Below, piece after piece: positions 16,662-24,748 of a stretch of 64,000 nucleotides of DNA. This DNA is from Longimicrobium sp. (lineage in GTDB: Bacteria; Gemmatimonadota; Gemmatimonadetes; Longimicrobiales; Longimicrobiaceae), in assembly GCF_035474595.1 (NCBI RefSeq), contig NZ_DATIND010000037.1, forward strand, positions 38,684 to 102,683. Reading direction: 5' to 3'. The notes below the pieces were generated by a model. The model was given only the letters and a program-made list of their open reading frames with translations, had not been told where the DNA came from and did not search any database. The translations under genes and the position numbers were made by a program. Position 1 is the first letter of the stretch. Each line of letters begins with the position of its first letter.

Positions 16662-19600
16662 ATGAAAGGCGACCTCACCCGGGCCACCTTCCGCCCGGAG
16701 CGCCACTTCTCCAGCGTGCGCCAGCAGCAGGGCCGCGTGCTGCTGGACGCCGACTGGAACGAGCAGGCCGACATCGAGGCGTACCGGCGGCACGTGACGG
16801 CGGGCGACCTGATCGGCCCGGCGGGCGGCCCGCTGCACGCCGCCGCGTTCGGCTACGTGGACGCGGCCCCGCTCACGCAGGCGCAGCGCACCGAACTGCA
16901 GGGGCGCGGCGTCGTGTTCCCCCTGTCGGGCGACGTGCTGCTGGGCCCCGGCCGCTACTACGTGGACGGCGTCCTGTGCGAGAACGAGCAGATCGTCTCG
17001 TACCTGCACCAGCCCGACGGCGCGGGGCTGTCCGCGCTCCCCGCCGGGCGCCACCTGCTGTACCTGCACGTGTGGGAGCGGCACGTGACCTGGCTCGACG
17101 ACCCGCTCCTGCGCGAGGTGGCGCTGAACGGCCCCGACACCGCCACCCGCGCCCGCGTGGTCTGGCAGATCGGCGCGCTTCCCGTGGCCGCCGGCACCGC
17201 GTGCCTGGCGGCGGTCCCCGCGTACGACCAGCTGGTCCTGCCGCCCACGGGAACGCTGCGGGCCCGCGCGGCGGCGGGGAACACCAACCAGGGCCCCTGC
17301 GTGGTCTCGGACGACGCGGGGTACCGGCGGCTGGAGAACCAGCTCTACCGCGTGGAGGTGCACGACGGCGGCGCGGTGGGCGTGGCCACCTTCAAGTGGT
17401 CGCGCGACAACGGCGCGGTGGTCACCTCGGTGAAGTCCATCGCCGGCGCCGACGTGGTGGTGGGCGAGGTGGGGCGCGACGCGCTCCTCTCCTTCGCTCC
17501 GGGGCAGACGGTGGAGCTGGTCGACGACGCGCTGGAGCTGCGCGGCGTCCCGGGGACGATGTACGAGATCGACGAGGTCGACGTCTCCACCGGCACCGTC
17601 CGCCTCACCCAGTCGCCGGGGTACGCGGTGAACGCCGCGCTCCATCCCAAGCTGCGCAGGTGGGATGGCGGCGAGGCGGTGAAGGTCACCACGGGGGGAT
17701 GGATCGCGCTGGAGCAGGACGGGGTGGAGATCCGCTTCGCCGCCGGCACCTACCGCGCGGGCGACTGGTGGCTGGTTCCCGCACGGACCACGACGGGCGA
17801 CGTGGAGTGGCCGAAGGACGGGGCCAACCAGCCCGCCGAGCGCCTCCCCGCGGGAACGCAGCACCACTACGCGCGGCTGGGGCTGGTGGACATCGCGGGG
17901 AACGGGAGCGTGTCCGGCTTCCTCGACTGCCGCTCGCTCTTCCCGCCCGTGACGGAGCTGACGACGTTCGAGTATCTGGGGGGCGACGGGCAGGAGGTGA
18001 TGCCCAACTTCCTGCAGCCGGGGAACTCCACCAACCTCGCCCTCCCGCTGCGCGTCGGTGTGGCCAACGGGAGGTGGCCGGTGCAGGGCGCGCGCGTGGT
18101 GTTCGAGGTGCTGGACGGCGGCGGGCAGGTGCAGGGGACCAACCCGAACACCGCCTTCGGGGCGCAGATGGCGTCGTTCACCACGGCCGAAGGGGTGGCC
18201 GAGGCGCTCTGGCGGCTCCCGTCCACCGGCGCGCCGCACCGGGTGCGGGCCACGCTGCGCGACGCGGCCGATCAGCGGGTGGGGCTGCCGATCATCTTCG
18301 GCGCCAACCTGAGCCAGGCCACGCAGGTGGCCTACGACCCGCGCAACGTCTGCGGCAGCGGCAACGTGCCGCAGGTGAACACGGTGCAGGCGGCGCTGGA
18401 CCGGCAGACGCAGCTCTGCCGCCTCTTCTACGCCGGCGGCGACGGGCAGGAGGCCATGCCCGGGCAGCCGCTCGCCCAGCCGCTGCGCGTCTCCGTGGCC
18501 AACGCCTGCGGGCCGGTGGCGGGCGCGACCGTCACCTTCGCGGCGGATGCGGGCGGGCATCTGGGCGCGGCCATTCCCGTGGCGGGGGGCGCGCCCGCGA
18601 CGCTCACCGCGACCACCGACGCGAACGGCTTCGCGCAGGTGTTCTGGGTGCCGGCGAACGACGGGACCAGGCCGTCGCAGCAGTGCACGGCCACGCTGTC
18701 GGCCGCGCCGAACAGCCTGCCGCTGGGCTCGCCGGTGTCGGTGCGCTTCACCGGGGGGCTGAGCATCGCCGCGCAGGTGGGCTACACGCCGTCCAGCAAC
18801 TGCAACCTGCCGCAGAGCATCAACAACGTGCAGGCGGCGCTGGACCAGCTCTGCGCCGGGCTGGGGGCGCCGCCGCAGCGCATCGTGGTGCAGAACGTGA
18901 CGGTCGGCGCCACCAACCTGCGCCCCGACGTGCTGATTCCGGGGCCGACGCTCGGGCTCTCGGGGATCGACGTCGTCTGCGACCAGCCGCTCGACGCGCT
19001 GGCCGGCCAGACCTGGGCGTGCGAGGTGGAGGTCCTGATGATGGACAACCGCTACGACATCTGGTCCGTGCGCGCGCCGCTGAGGCTGCAGGGCATGGTG
19101 TCCGTGTCGGGAAGCACCCTGCAGTGGCGCGCGCACTCGTTCCTGCAGACGTTCCTCAACCAGTTCACGAACGTGTTCTTCCCCACGCAGGCGCATCTCA
19201 CCGTCCGGGGCAACTTCGTGTGGGGCAGCAGCCCCCCCAACGCGTACCTCGACGCCGATCTTTTCACCGCGCGGGTGAACAACCTCCTGGCCGCACAGTT
19301 CCCCACCGGCGACGGCATCCGCGGCGGGAACCTGGAGATGTGGTTCTGGCTGGGCACGCCGTACGTCTTCACCTTCGGCGATATCGCGGCGTCGGGCACC
19401 ACCGTGGGCACCGTGTCGGTCACGGAGCCCGCGCCGGAGGGCGGACTGACCCTCCGGCTGGCCAGCAGCGACCCGGCGGTGGCCGCGCTCCCCGAGACGG
19501 TGTTCATCCCCGAGGGCGAGACCCGGGTCACCTTCGACGCCAAGGTCAAGCCGCCCAAGTCCGGCCCGCTGGACGTGCAGATTTCGTCCACGCTGGTGGA

Positions 19601-19670
19601 GGCGGGGGACCGGCCCATCCCGCAGCTGTCGGTCACGCACGACGTGCGGCTGCAGAAGCGCCGCCGGTAG
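16662..19670 (+). CDS. DUF6519-domain protein with Ig-like repeats, probable eCIS fibre/baseplate component
   Basis: 1002 residues. The N-terminus (MKGDLTRATFRPERHFSSVR, QQQGRVLLDADWNEQADI) is the DUF6519 signature seen in eCIS and phage-like loci. Two Ig-like (Big_1-like) repeats begin with nearly the same words: YLGGDGQEVMP at about 443 and YAGGDGQEAMP at about 590, each followed by PLRV.VAN. The C-terminus (about 910-1002) has a Calx-beta-like look: VTEPAPEGGLTLRLASSDPA, FIPEGETRVTFDAKV. Such architecture fits a surface-exposed fibre or receptor-binding part. It is the last gene of the visible eCIS operon and is followed by a hairpin. Confidence 0.82.
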   Translation: MKGDLTRATFRPERHFSSVRQQQGRVLLDADWNEQADIEAYRRHVTAGDLIGPAGGPLHAAAFGYVDAAPLTQAQRTELQGRGVVFPLSGDVLLGPGRYYVDGVLCENEQIVSYLHQPDGAGLSALPAGRHLLYLHVWERHVTWLDDPLLREVALNGPDTATRARVVWQIGALPVAAGTACLAAVPAYDQLVLPPTGTLRARAAAGNTNQGPCVVSDDAGYRRLENQLYRVEVHDGGAVGVATFKWSRDNGAVVTSVKSIAGADVVVGEVGRDALLSFAPGQTVELVDDALELRGVPGTMYEIDEVDVSTGTVRLTQSPGYAVNAALHPKLRRWDGGEAVKVTTGGWIALEQDGVEIRFAAGTYRAGDWWLVPARTTTGDVEWPKDGANQPAERLPAGTQHHYARLGLVDIAGNGSVSGFLDCRSLFPPVTELTTFEYLGGDGQEVMPNFLQPGNSTNLALPLRVGVANGRWPVQGARVVFEVLDGGGQVQGTNPNTAFGAQMASFTTAEGVAEALWRLPSTGAPHRVRATLRDAADQRVGLPIIFGANLSQATQVAYDPRNVCGSGNVPQVNTVQAALDRQTQLCRLFYAGGDGQEAMPGQPLAQPLRVSVANACGPVAGATVTFAADAGGHLGAAIPVAGGAPATLTATTDANGFAQVFWVPANDGTRPSQQCTATLSAAPNSLPLGSPVSVRFTGGLSIAAQVGYTPSSNCNLPQSINNVQAALDQLCAGLGAPPQRIVVQNVTVGATNLRPDVLIPGPTLGLSGIDVVCDQPLDALAGQTWACEVEVLMMDNRYDIWSVRAPLRLQGMVSVSGSTLQWRAHSFLQTFLNQFTNVFFPTQAHLTVRGNFVWGSSPPNAYLDADLFTARVNNLLAAQFPTGDGIRGGNLEMWFWLGTPYVFTFGDIAASGTTVGTVSVTEPAPEGGLTLRLASSDPAVAALPETVFIPEGETRVTFDAKVKPPKSGPLDVQISSTLVEAGDRPIPQLSVTHDVRLQKRRR

Positions 19671-19707
19671 GCGTGGGTGAAGGTCGATTCACGACGGCAC
19701 GAGCGGC

Positions 19708-19736
19708 AGGGCGCGGAGACGATCTCTCCGCGCCCT
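19708..19736 (+). terminator. hairpin after the eCIS operon
   Basis: A 12-bp perfect stem, AGGGCGCGGAGA/TCTCCGCGCCCT with a 5-nt loop, lies 38 bp after the DUF6519 stop. There is no T tract, so it may be a weak or Rho-assisted end. Confidence 0.5.
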
Positions 19737-19925
19737 CCGCACTTCAGCGTGCCAGGGTATCTGTTTTCGATGCATGCGATTAGGACCCTCGCCACGAGGC
19801 GCTGGCAGCAGTATATTGGGTGCGCGGCAAGCTGCTACCCGCGCGCCGGCGGGGGATTCTCCGCGCGCTGGCACGATTCGGGTAGATCCCGCTCCCCTCG
19901 GACACACCTGTTCCCACTCCGACCC

Positions 19926-20558
19926 ATGAGACGCATGCACCCAAAGTGGTTCGCAATCGCGGCGCTGGCCGCGGCGCTGGCGCCGGGCGCGGCGCGCGCG
20001 CAGGGCGCCCCGCGCGACACGGGGCTGATCATCTCCTCGGTCGAGGCCGCGGCGCGGGCGCCGGTCACGCGCTGGAAGAACTTCTCCCTCATCGTGGACC
20101 TGTCCGACCGCAAGCTGTACCTGATCAGCGACGGCGAGGTGGTGCGCACCTTCCCGGTCGCGGTGGGGCAGGAGGGGTACGCCACGCCGCCGGGGAGCTA
20201 CCACATCCAGCACATCATCTGGAACCCGTCGTGGCGGCCGCCGGCGTCGGACTGGGCGCGCGACCGGCACGTCGAGCCGCCCGGCGCCATCAGCAACCCC
20301 ATGGGGCGGGTGAAGCTCTTCTTCCGCGAGCCCGACCTGTACATCCACGGCACCTACCTTCCCAGCTCGCTGGGGAACGCGCGGTCGCACGGGTGCATCC
20401 GCCTGCGCAACATCGACGCGGTGGAGCTGGCCAGGATCGTGATGGTGAACGGCGGCACCAACCGCGACCAGGCCTGGTACGACGAGACCGTCGAGAAGGC
20501 CGACACCACGCGCGAGGTGCAGCTGGCGCGGCCCGTGCCCCTGCGCGTGCGGCAGTAG
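19926..20558 (+). CDS. L,D-transpeptidase (YkuD family), secreted
   Basis: 210 residues from ATG 19926. The first 25 residues are a signal peptide (AIAALAAALAPGAARAQ). The YkuD domain follows: FSLIVDLSDRKLYLISDGEV, then FPVAVGQEGYATPPGSYHIQ, IHGTYLPSSLGNARSHGCIR. The catalytic triad region S-H155-G-C157-I-R-L is intact. These enzymes form 3-3 cross-links in peptidoglycan or attach proteins to it in the periplasm. The longer frame upstream has no signal peptide at its start and is rejected. A TATATT at 19812 could be part of a promoter. A strong terminator follows. Confidence 0.93.
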   Translation: MRRMHPKWFAIAALAAALAPGAARAQGAPRDTGLIISSVEAAARAPVTRWKNFSLIVDLSDRKLYLISDGEVVRTFPVAVGQEGYATPPGSYHIQHIIWNPSWRPPASDWARDRHVEPPGAISNPMGRVKLFFREPDLYIHGTYLPSSLGNARSHGCIRLRNIDAVELARIVMVNGGTNRDQAWYDETVEKADTTREVQLARPVPLRVRQ

Positions 20559-20582
20559 CCACGAGGAAGATCGGTAGATGAG

Positions 20583-20620
20583 AACGGGAGCGGTGCGCGA
20601 ACGGCGCATCGCTCCCGTTT
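20583..20620 (+). terminator. intrinsic terminator of the L,D-transpeptidase gene
   Basis: A 16-bp stem, AACGGGAGCGGTGCGC with GCGCATCGCTCCCGTT (one G-T pair), loop GAACG, then TTT. It lies 24 bp after the stop. Confidence 0.75.
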
Positions 20621-20650
20621 CGATTGCCGGGACATTACGCAGGGAAAGAA

Positions 20651-20715
20651 ATCTCACGCGGAGACGCGGAGGAGCATGGCCGGCATCTCCGCGCCTCCGC
20701 GTCTCCGCGTGAGAT
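20651..20715. repeat. CTCACGCGGAG hairpin repeat, copy 1
   Basis: ATCTCACGCGGAGACGCGGA at the left and its reverse complement at the right (TCCGCGTCTCCGCGTGAGAT) enclose about 25 bp. The same family occurs at 24421, 27445, 48211 and 58573. Confidence 0.85.
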
Positions 20716-20849
20716 CCGGCAGAGCCGCGGAACCGCGACGACCTCGTCCTGCTTGGATGGAATGGCGGCGGTCCGTACGTTGTCCAATCCAGCGAGAGAG
20801 GGCCGGGCGCGGCGGCCGCCGCACGGCCGCGGACCCGGACCACGCGCGG

Positions 20850-21434
20850 ATGCACGCCGACCTCACCGACCCGGAGCTGATCGGCCTGGCGCGCGCGGGC
20901 GACGAGCGCGCGTTCCGCGAGCTGGTCGAGCGCCACGAGTCCGCCGTGGCCGCCACCGTCATCGGCATGCTGGGCCCCGGCGACGACGCCGACGACGTGG
21001 GGCAGGAGACGTTCATCCGCTTCTACCGGGCGCTGGGCGACTTCCGCGGTGAGGCGGCGGTGCGCACGTACCTGCGGCGCATCGCCATGAACCTGTCGCT
21101 GAACGCGCTGAAGCGCCGCCGCCGCTTCGCCTTCCGCTTCCCCAGCCGCGACCGCGAGCCGCTCCCCGAACCGGCGGTGGAGGGCGGCGTGGAGGTGGAG
21201 TCGCGCGAGGCGCAGGCCCGCGTGCGCGCGGCCATCGACCGGCTGGGGCCGAAGCACCGGCCGGTGGTGGTGCTGCGGATGATCGAGGGGTGCTCCACGC
21301 GCGAGACGGCCGAGGTGCTGGGGGTGCCCGAGGGCACCGTCCTCTCCCGCCTTTCGCGCGCGATGGAGCAGCTGGCGGCCGAGCTCCGGTCCTACGCGAC
21401 CGGCGCGGACGAGATTCAGGAGGGAAGACGATGA
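20850..21434 (+). CDS. RNA polymerase sigma factor, ECF (sigma-70) family
   Basis: 194 residues from ATG 20850. Region 2: LIGLARAGDERAFRELVERH, DADDVGQETFIRFYRALGDF, TYLRRIAMNLSLNALKRRRR. Region 4: RAAIDRLGPKHRPVVVLRMI, EGCSTRETAEVLGVPEGTVL, SRLSRAMEQL. The order and length fit a minimal ECF sigma. The stop overlaps the next ATG (ATGA), and the two downstream genes encode membrane-anchored proteins, so this is a sigma/anti-sigma style operon, perhaps sensing envelope or metal stress. Confidence 0.93.
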   Translation: MHADLTDPELIGLARAGDERAFRELVERHESAVAATVIGMLGPGDDADDVGQETFIRFYRALGDFRGEAAVRTYLRRIAMNLSLNALKRRRRFAFRFPSRDREPLPEPAVEGGVEVESREAQARVRAAIDRLGPKHRPVVVLRMIEGCSTRETAEVLGVPEGTVLSRLSRAMEQLAAELRSYATGADEIQEGRR

Positions 21435-21769
21435 GCGAGCGGATGCGGGAAGATGCGGCGCCCCCGCGCGTCGAGGCGCTGCTGCGCGCGAGCCGCCGCG
21501 ACGCATTCGCGCCGGGGTTCGCGCAGCGGGTGATGCGGCGCGTGCGCGACGAGCAGGCTTCAGCGGCGGCGCTGTTCGGCGCCGTGCTGCAGCGCCAGTT
21601 CCTGCGCCTGGCGCCGCTCGCGGCCGCGGCGGTGCTCGCGCTGGCCGGGTGGAACCTCCGCACCGCCGACCGGCGCCAGTCGCCGGTCGAGGCGGCGCTC
21701 GGCCTCCCCGCCGTCACCGCCGACGCGGCGCTGGCGGTCGACTCGCCGGCGGAGGAGGGGAGGGGATGA
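21431..21769 (+). CDS. small single-pass membrane protein, candidate anti-sigma factor
   Basis: 112 residues from ATG 21431, overlapping the sigma stop. The first 50 residues are charged (VEALLRASRRDAFAPGFAQR, VMRRVRDEQ), one hydrophobic segment follows (LRLAPLAAAAVLALAGWNL, about 58-76), and the remaining 35 residues would be periplasmic. No zinc-binding ZAS motif is visible, so the anti-sigma role is inferred from position and topology only. The stop overlaps the next start. Confidence 0.75.
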   Translation: MSERMREDAAPPRVEALLRASRRDAFAPGFAQRVMRRVRDEQASAAALFGAVLQRQFLRLAPLAAAAVLALAGWNLRTADRRQSPVEAALGLPAVTADAALAVDSPAEEGRG

Positions 21770-22260
21770 AGATCGAGACGCAGACCGCCGCCATCCTGCT
21801 GACCACGCTGCTGCTGGGCGTGCTGCTGGGCGCCGTGGGCGGGGGGACGATGGCGGCCGGGCGGCGCGCGCGGATGGAGGAGATGCGGCGCCCCGGCGGC
21901 TTCGTGGAGCACGTGGAGGAGGTCATCCGCCCGCGCGACGAGGCCCAGCGCGCCGCCCTCCGCCCGGTGATCGAGGCCGCCGCGCGCCGCAACCAGCAGA
22001 TCATCCGCGGCGCCAACGCCCGCCTCCGCGCCGAGCTGGACTCGATGCGCGCGCGCCTGGCCCCGCGGCTCGACCCCGCCCAGCGCGCGCGGCTGGACCG
22101 TTTCCTCCCCCCGCCGTTCGGCCCGCCCCCGCCGCCCGCCGGTGGCCGCCCACCTCCGCGCGAGGGCCCGCCCCCCGGCGGCGGCCCGCCGCCGGGAGAG
22201 CGCCCGTCCCCGGGCGAAGGTCCGCCCGGCGCGGACCGCCCGCCGCCGCCGCAACCATGA
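21766..22260 (+). CDS. CpxP/ZraP-like periplasmic protein with Pro/Gly-rich tail
   Basis: 164 residues from ATG 21766. A membrane anchor or signal (AAILLTTLLLGVLLGAVGGG, about 8-28) is followed by a helical region with FVEHVEEVIRPRDEAQRAAL, AARRNQQIIRGANARLRAEL and MRARLAPRLDPAQRARLDRF. This is the pattern of Spy/CpxP/ZraP metal- or stress-sensing proteins. The last 45 residues are almost only Pro, Gly, Arg and Glu. Third gene of the sigma operon; it may sense envelope stress for the sigma/anti-sigma pair. Confidence 0.75.
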   Translation: MKIETQTAAILLTTLLLGVLLGAVGGGTMAAGRRARMEEMRRPGGFVEHVEEVIRPRDEAQRAALRPVIEAAARRNQQIIRGANARLRAELDSMRARLAPRLDPAQRARLDRFLPPPFGPPPPPAGGRPPPREGPPPGGGPPPGERPSPGEGPPGADRPPPPQP

Positions 22261-22287
22261 AGCGCGGGACGTTCAGCAGATCTCATT

Positions 22288-22319
22288 CGGAGGCGCGGAC
22301 AACATCGTCCGCGCCTCCG
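22288..22319 (+). terminator. hairpin after the sigma operon
   Basis: A 13-bp perfect stem CGGAGGCGCGGAC/GTCCGCGCCTCCG with a 6-nt loop, 27 bp after the ZraP-like stop. No T tract. Confidence 0.55.
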
Positions 22320-22426
22320 CTGCTATCCACCCGTTCCGCCCCGGAGAGCGGGCGTTCCGCGCCCAACTGCAGGGAGGACGAAAGGAGATCGGTCGTGAGC
22401 GCCGATGCCGCCGAGTGAGCGGATCA

Positions 22427-22502
22427 GCCTCGCGCAGTTTGCGAGGCGTCCCGTGGTTGTTGCTGCGACGCTGCGACTTCAGTCGCCGGTGCGGGCCCAG
22501 CC
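22427..22502. repeat. GCCTCGC hairpin repeat, copy 1
   Basis: GCCTCGC-GCAGTTT-GCGAGGC followed by TCCCGTGGTTGTTGCTGCGAC and CTTCAGTCGCCGGTG. A close copy is at 53720-53790 and a partial one at 51026-51060. The rest of 22320-22529 holds nothing I can name. Confidence 0.8.
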
Positions 22503-22529
22503 CTCGAACTTCGATCTCCGCCGCCCCAC

Positions 22530-24281
22530 CTACCTCCCCTCCGCCACCGCCGGGAGGATGTAGCGGGGGATGGTTTCGAAGATGCTCTGGAAGTTCGCGG
22601 GACCGTCGTTGTAGTTGCCGCCGTACACGGCGATCACCAGGTCCAGCGCGGGGATGGCCATCACCTCCTGCCCGCCGTTGCCGGACGCGTAGTATGCCTG
22701 CACGGTCCGCTCGGCGTAGGGATAGTCGACCACCCACCAGAGGTAGCCGTACCTCGCGCGCGAGCCCATCGGGTAGCGCGGGGTGACGGAGCGGCGCACC
22801 CACGCCTCGCTCACGATGCGGCGGCCGTTCCACGTTCCGCCGTTCAGGTACAGCTGCCCCAGCTTCATGAAGTCGCGCGGCCGGAAGCGCCATCCCCCGC
22901 CCATGTACGCGTCGCCCGACGGGGTGATGGGGACGTAGTAGCCCTGCATCCCCAGCGGCCCGCCGACCAGGTCGTACATCAGGTCGGGGATCGAGCGCCC
23001 CGTGGCGCGCGCCAGCACGCCGCCGGCCAGGTGCGGCTGGATGGAGCAGTAGACCGCCGAGTCGCCGGGCTGGCGGATCATCTTCAGGTCCAGGATCATC
23101 CCGTACCAGTCCGGGTTCTCCTCCTGCTGGGTGATGGTTTCCTCGTTCCCGGGAGAGGCGTCGTTGCCGTCGTCGCAGTCCAGCCCCGACGACATCGTCA
23201 GCAGCCGCTCCAGCGTCAGCGCCCCCGCGCGCGGATCCAGGTCTCGCGCGCCGGGGCGCATCGTCGCGTAGACGCGCGTGTCGGGGCCCACGTCCATCCC
23301 CGCCTGCATCGCCGCGCCGACGAGCACGCTCTCGACCGTCTTCGACGCGGAGCGGGTCTCGTGCGCATGGTCCGCGTCCTCGCCGTGGAAGTACTCCTCC
23401 AGCACCAGCTTGCCGTGCCGGGCGATCAACAGCCCGTGCAGCCTGTACGCGCCGATCGAATCCGCCGCCGAGGCGATGAGCGACCGCACCAGCTCCGAGA
23501 TCCGGTCGCGCGAGATCCCCACCTCCTCCAGCGTGCCGACGGGCCAGCCGTCTTCCCGCGCGAGCGGCGGCGTGTAGGTGTAGGGCACGGCGGGGCGGCC
23601 GCGGGGATGGAAGAAGGTGAAGGCGCCCTCCGGCACCCGGTGGAAGTCGTACGTCCCGCCGCGGCTCTCGAACGAGACGGTCATCACCCCGTCGTGCAGC
23701 GTGCCGCGGGTGAGGAGCTGCCCGCGCGCGTCCAGCAGGCGGACGCCGGCGCTGTCGGCCTCGATGTGGTGCAGGCGGATGAAGCGCCCCAGGTTGCGCT
23801 CGGGGTTGCGGATGAACGCGCCCAGCGTGCCGTCCGCGCGCCGGTCGATGCGGATGAACCACGTGATCGCGTCGGCCAGCGGCGCGACGGTGGCGGCGAA
23901 GCAGCCCGTGCCGCAGCCCTCCAGCACCAGCGGCGAGGCGTAGCGCTGCCCCGATTCCACGGTGCGCGGCTGGATCCAGTGCCCCACGATCCGCGTCCGC
24001 CGCGCGTCGAACCGCCCGATGAAGGCGCCGGAGCCGTCCGGCAGCTCGAACGCCACGCTGTCGCGCGCCACCCGCACCGCCGCCGCCCGCCCGGCGATGG
24101 ACGCGCGCCATCCCCCCGCGGGATGGTCGACGACGAGCCGCCCCGCCACGTCCGGCCCGAACCGCCCCTTCGCTTCCCAGAGTCCGACCAGGTCAGGCGC
24201 CGCCGGGCGCTGCGCGAACGCGCCCGGTGCCGCCATCGCGAGCGCAACGGCGGCCAGGCAAACACGGGGGAGATGCTTCAT
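22530..24281 (-). CDS. secreted beta-lactamase-family serine hydrolase
   Basis: 583 residues. A signal peptide (CLAAVALAMAAPGAFAQ, residues 8-24) is followed by an N-terminal beta-rich part (about 25-240) that is not recognised. The C-terminal half is a beta-lactamase/penicillin-binding fold: LHGLLIARHGKLVLEEYFHG, then the S311-A-S-K314 catalytic tetrad, YCS at the second motif, and SGNGGQEVMAIPALDLVIAV near the end. Substrates of this family range from D-amino peptides to esters, and resistance is not implied. Convergent with the sigma operon and divergent from the CFA-synthase-like gene. Confidence 0.88.
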   Translation of the reverse strand: MKHLPRVCLAAVALAMAAPGAFAQRPAAPDLVGLWEAKGRFGPDVAGRLVVDHPAGGWRASIAGRAAAVRVARDSVAFELPDGSGAFIGRFDARRTRIVGHWIQPRTVESGQRYASPLVLEGCGTGCFAATVAPLADAITWFIRIDRRADGTLGAFIRNPERNLGRFIRLHHIEADSAGVRLLDARGQLLTRGTLHDGVMTVSFESRGGTYDFHRVPEGAFTFFHPRGRPAVPYTYTPPLAREDGWPVGTLEEVGISRDRISELVRSLIASAADSIGAYRLHGLLIARHGKLVLEEYFHGEDADHAHETRSASKTVESVLVGAAMQAGMDVGPDTRVYATMRPGARDLDPRAGALTLERLLTMSSGLDCDDGNDASPGNEETITQQEENPDWYGMILDLKMIRQPGDSAVYCSIQPHLAGGVLARATGRSIPDLMYDLVGGPLGMQGYYVPITPSGDAYMGGGWRFRPRDFMKLGQLYLNGGTWNGRRIVSEAWVRRSVTPRYPMGSRARYGYLWWVVDYPYAERTVQAYYASGNGGQEVMAIPALDLVIAVYGGNYNDGPANFQSIFETIPRYILPAVAEGR

Positions 24282-24748
24282 GGCGAGTCTCCTCGATCGT
24301 CAGGAATGCGCGGCGCGTGAGGCTGACGAGCGGCGGCCGCGGCGGGAGATGCGATCCTGTGTGCCGCGGAAGCGGGGAAAGGTTGCAGCGGGGATCATCG
24401 CCATCCCGGAACAAACAGGATCGCGCGGAGCAGCGGAGGAGCAGAGGAGAGAGAGCTCGACGCGATCTCCTATCTCCGCGTGAGATCAAGCGATCTTGTG
24501 GTCGCGCGAGGGTGGTAGCCGTCCCGGACCTGGGGATCGGGGCCGAAGCGCGTGGCGCGCCATCGCGTGCGGGGCGCCGGAGCCGGGCGCGCCCGGAATC
24601 GCCGCCGAAACCCTTGGCGCACCGGCGCGGCGGATATTATCGTCCGCGTACAATGTTCCGGTCGCCGGACGTCCACCGGCGGCCCCCGCCGCCGGCGGCG
24701 CAACGCCTCCGTTCCCGCTCGTTTCCACCCCCGGACCCGATCCCGCAC
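24282..24748. other. 467-bp divergent gap with hairpin repeat and promoter candidate
   Basis: Separates the minus-strand hydrolase from the plus-strand CFA-like gene. It holds a degenerate copy of the CTCACGCGGAG hairpin family (24421-24487, AGCAGCGGAGGAGCAGAGGA to ATCTCCGCGTGAGATC) and an AT-richer patch at 24630-24656. No further gene is seen. Confidence 0.7.
24614..24640 (+). promoter_or_regulatory. candidate promoter upstream of the CFA-like gene
   Basis: TTGGCG (24614) and TATTAT (24635) are separated by 15 bp in an otherwise extremely GC-rich region, 108 bp before ATG 24749. The spacing is short, so this is only a candidate. Confidence 0.3.

Noticed and set aside
14147..16774. An 875-codon minus-strand frame opposite the gpI-like gene
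   Set aside because: Antisense shadow of a well-supported baseplate gene; composition is His/Arg/Ala-rich.
1..19670. Tail-like genes considered as a prophage
   Set aside because: Only tail/baseplate-type genes are seen, with DUF4157 and DUF6519 companions typical of eCIS; no capsid, portal, terminase, integrase or lysis gene is in the window. The missing left side prevents a final proof.
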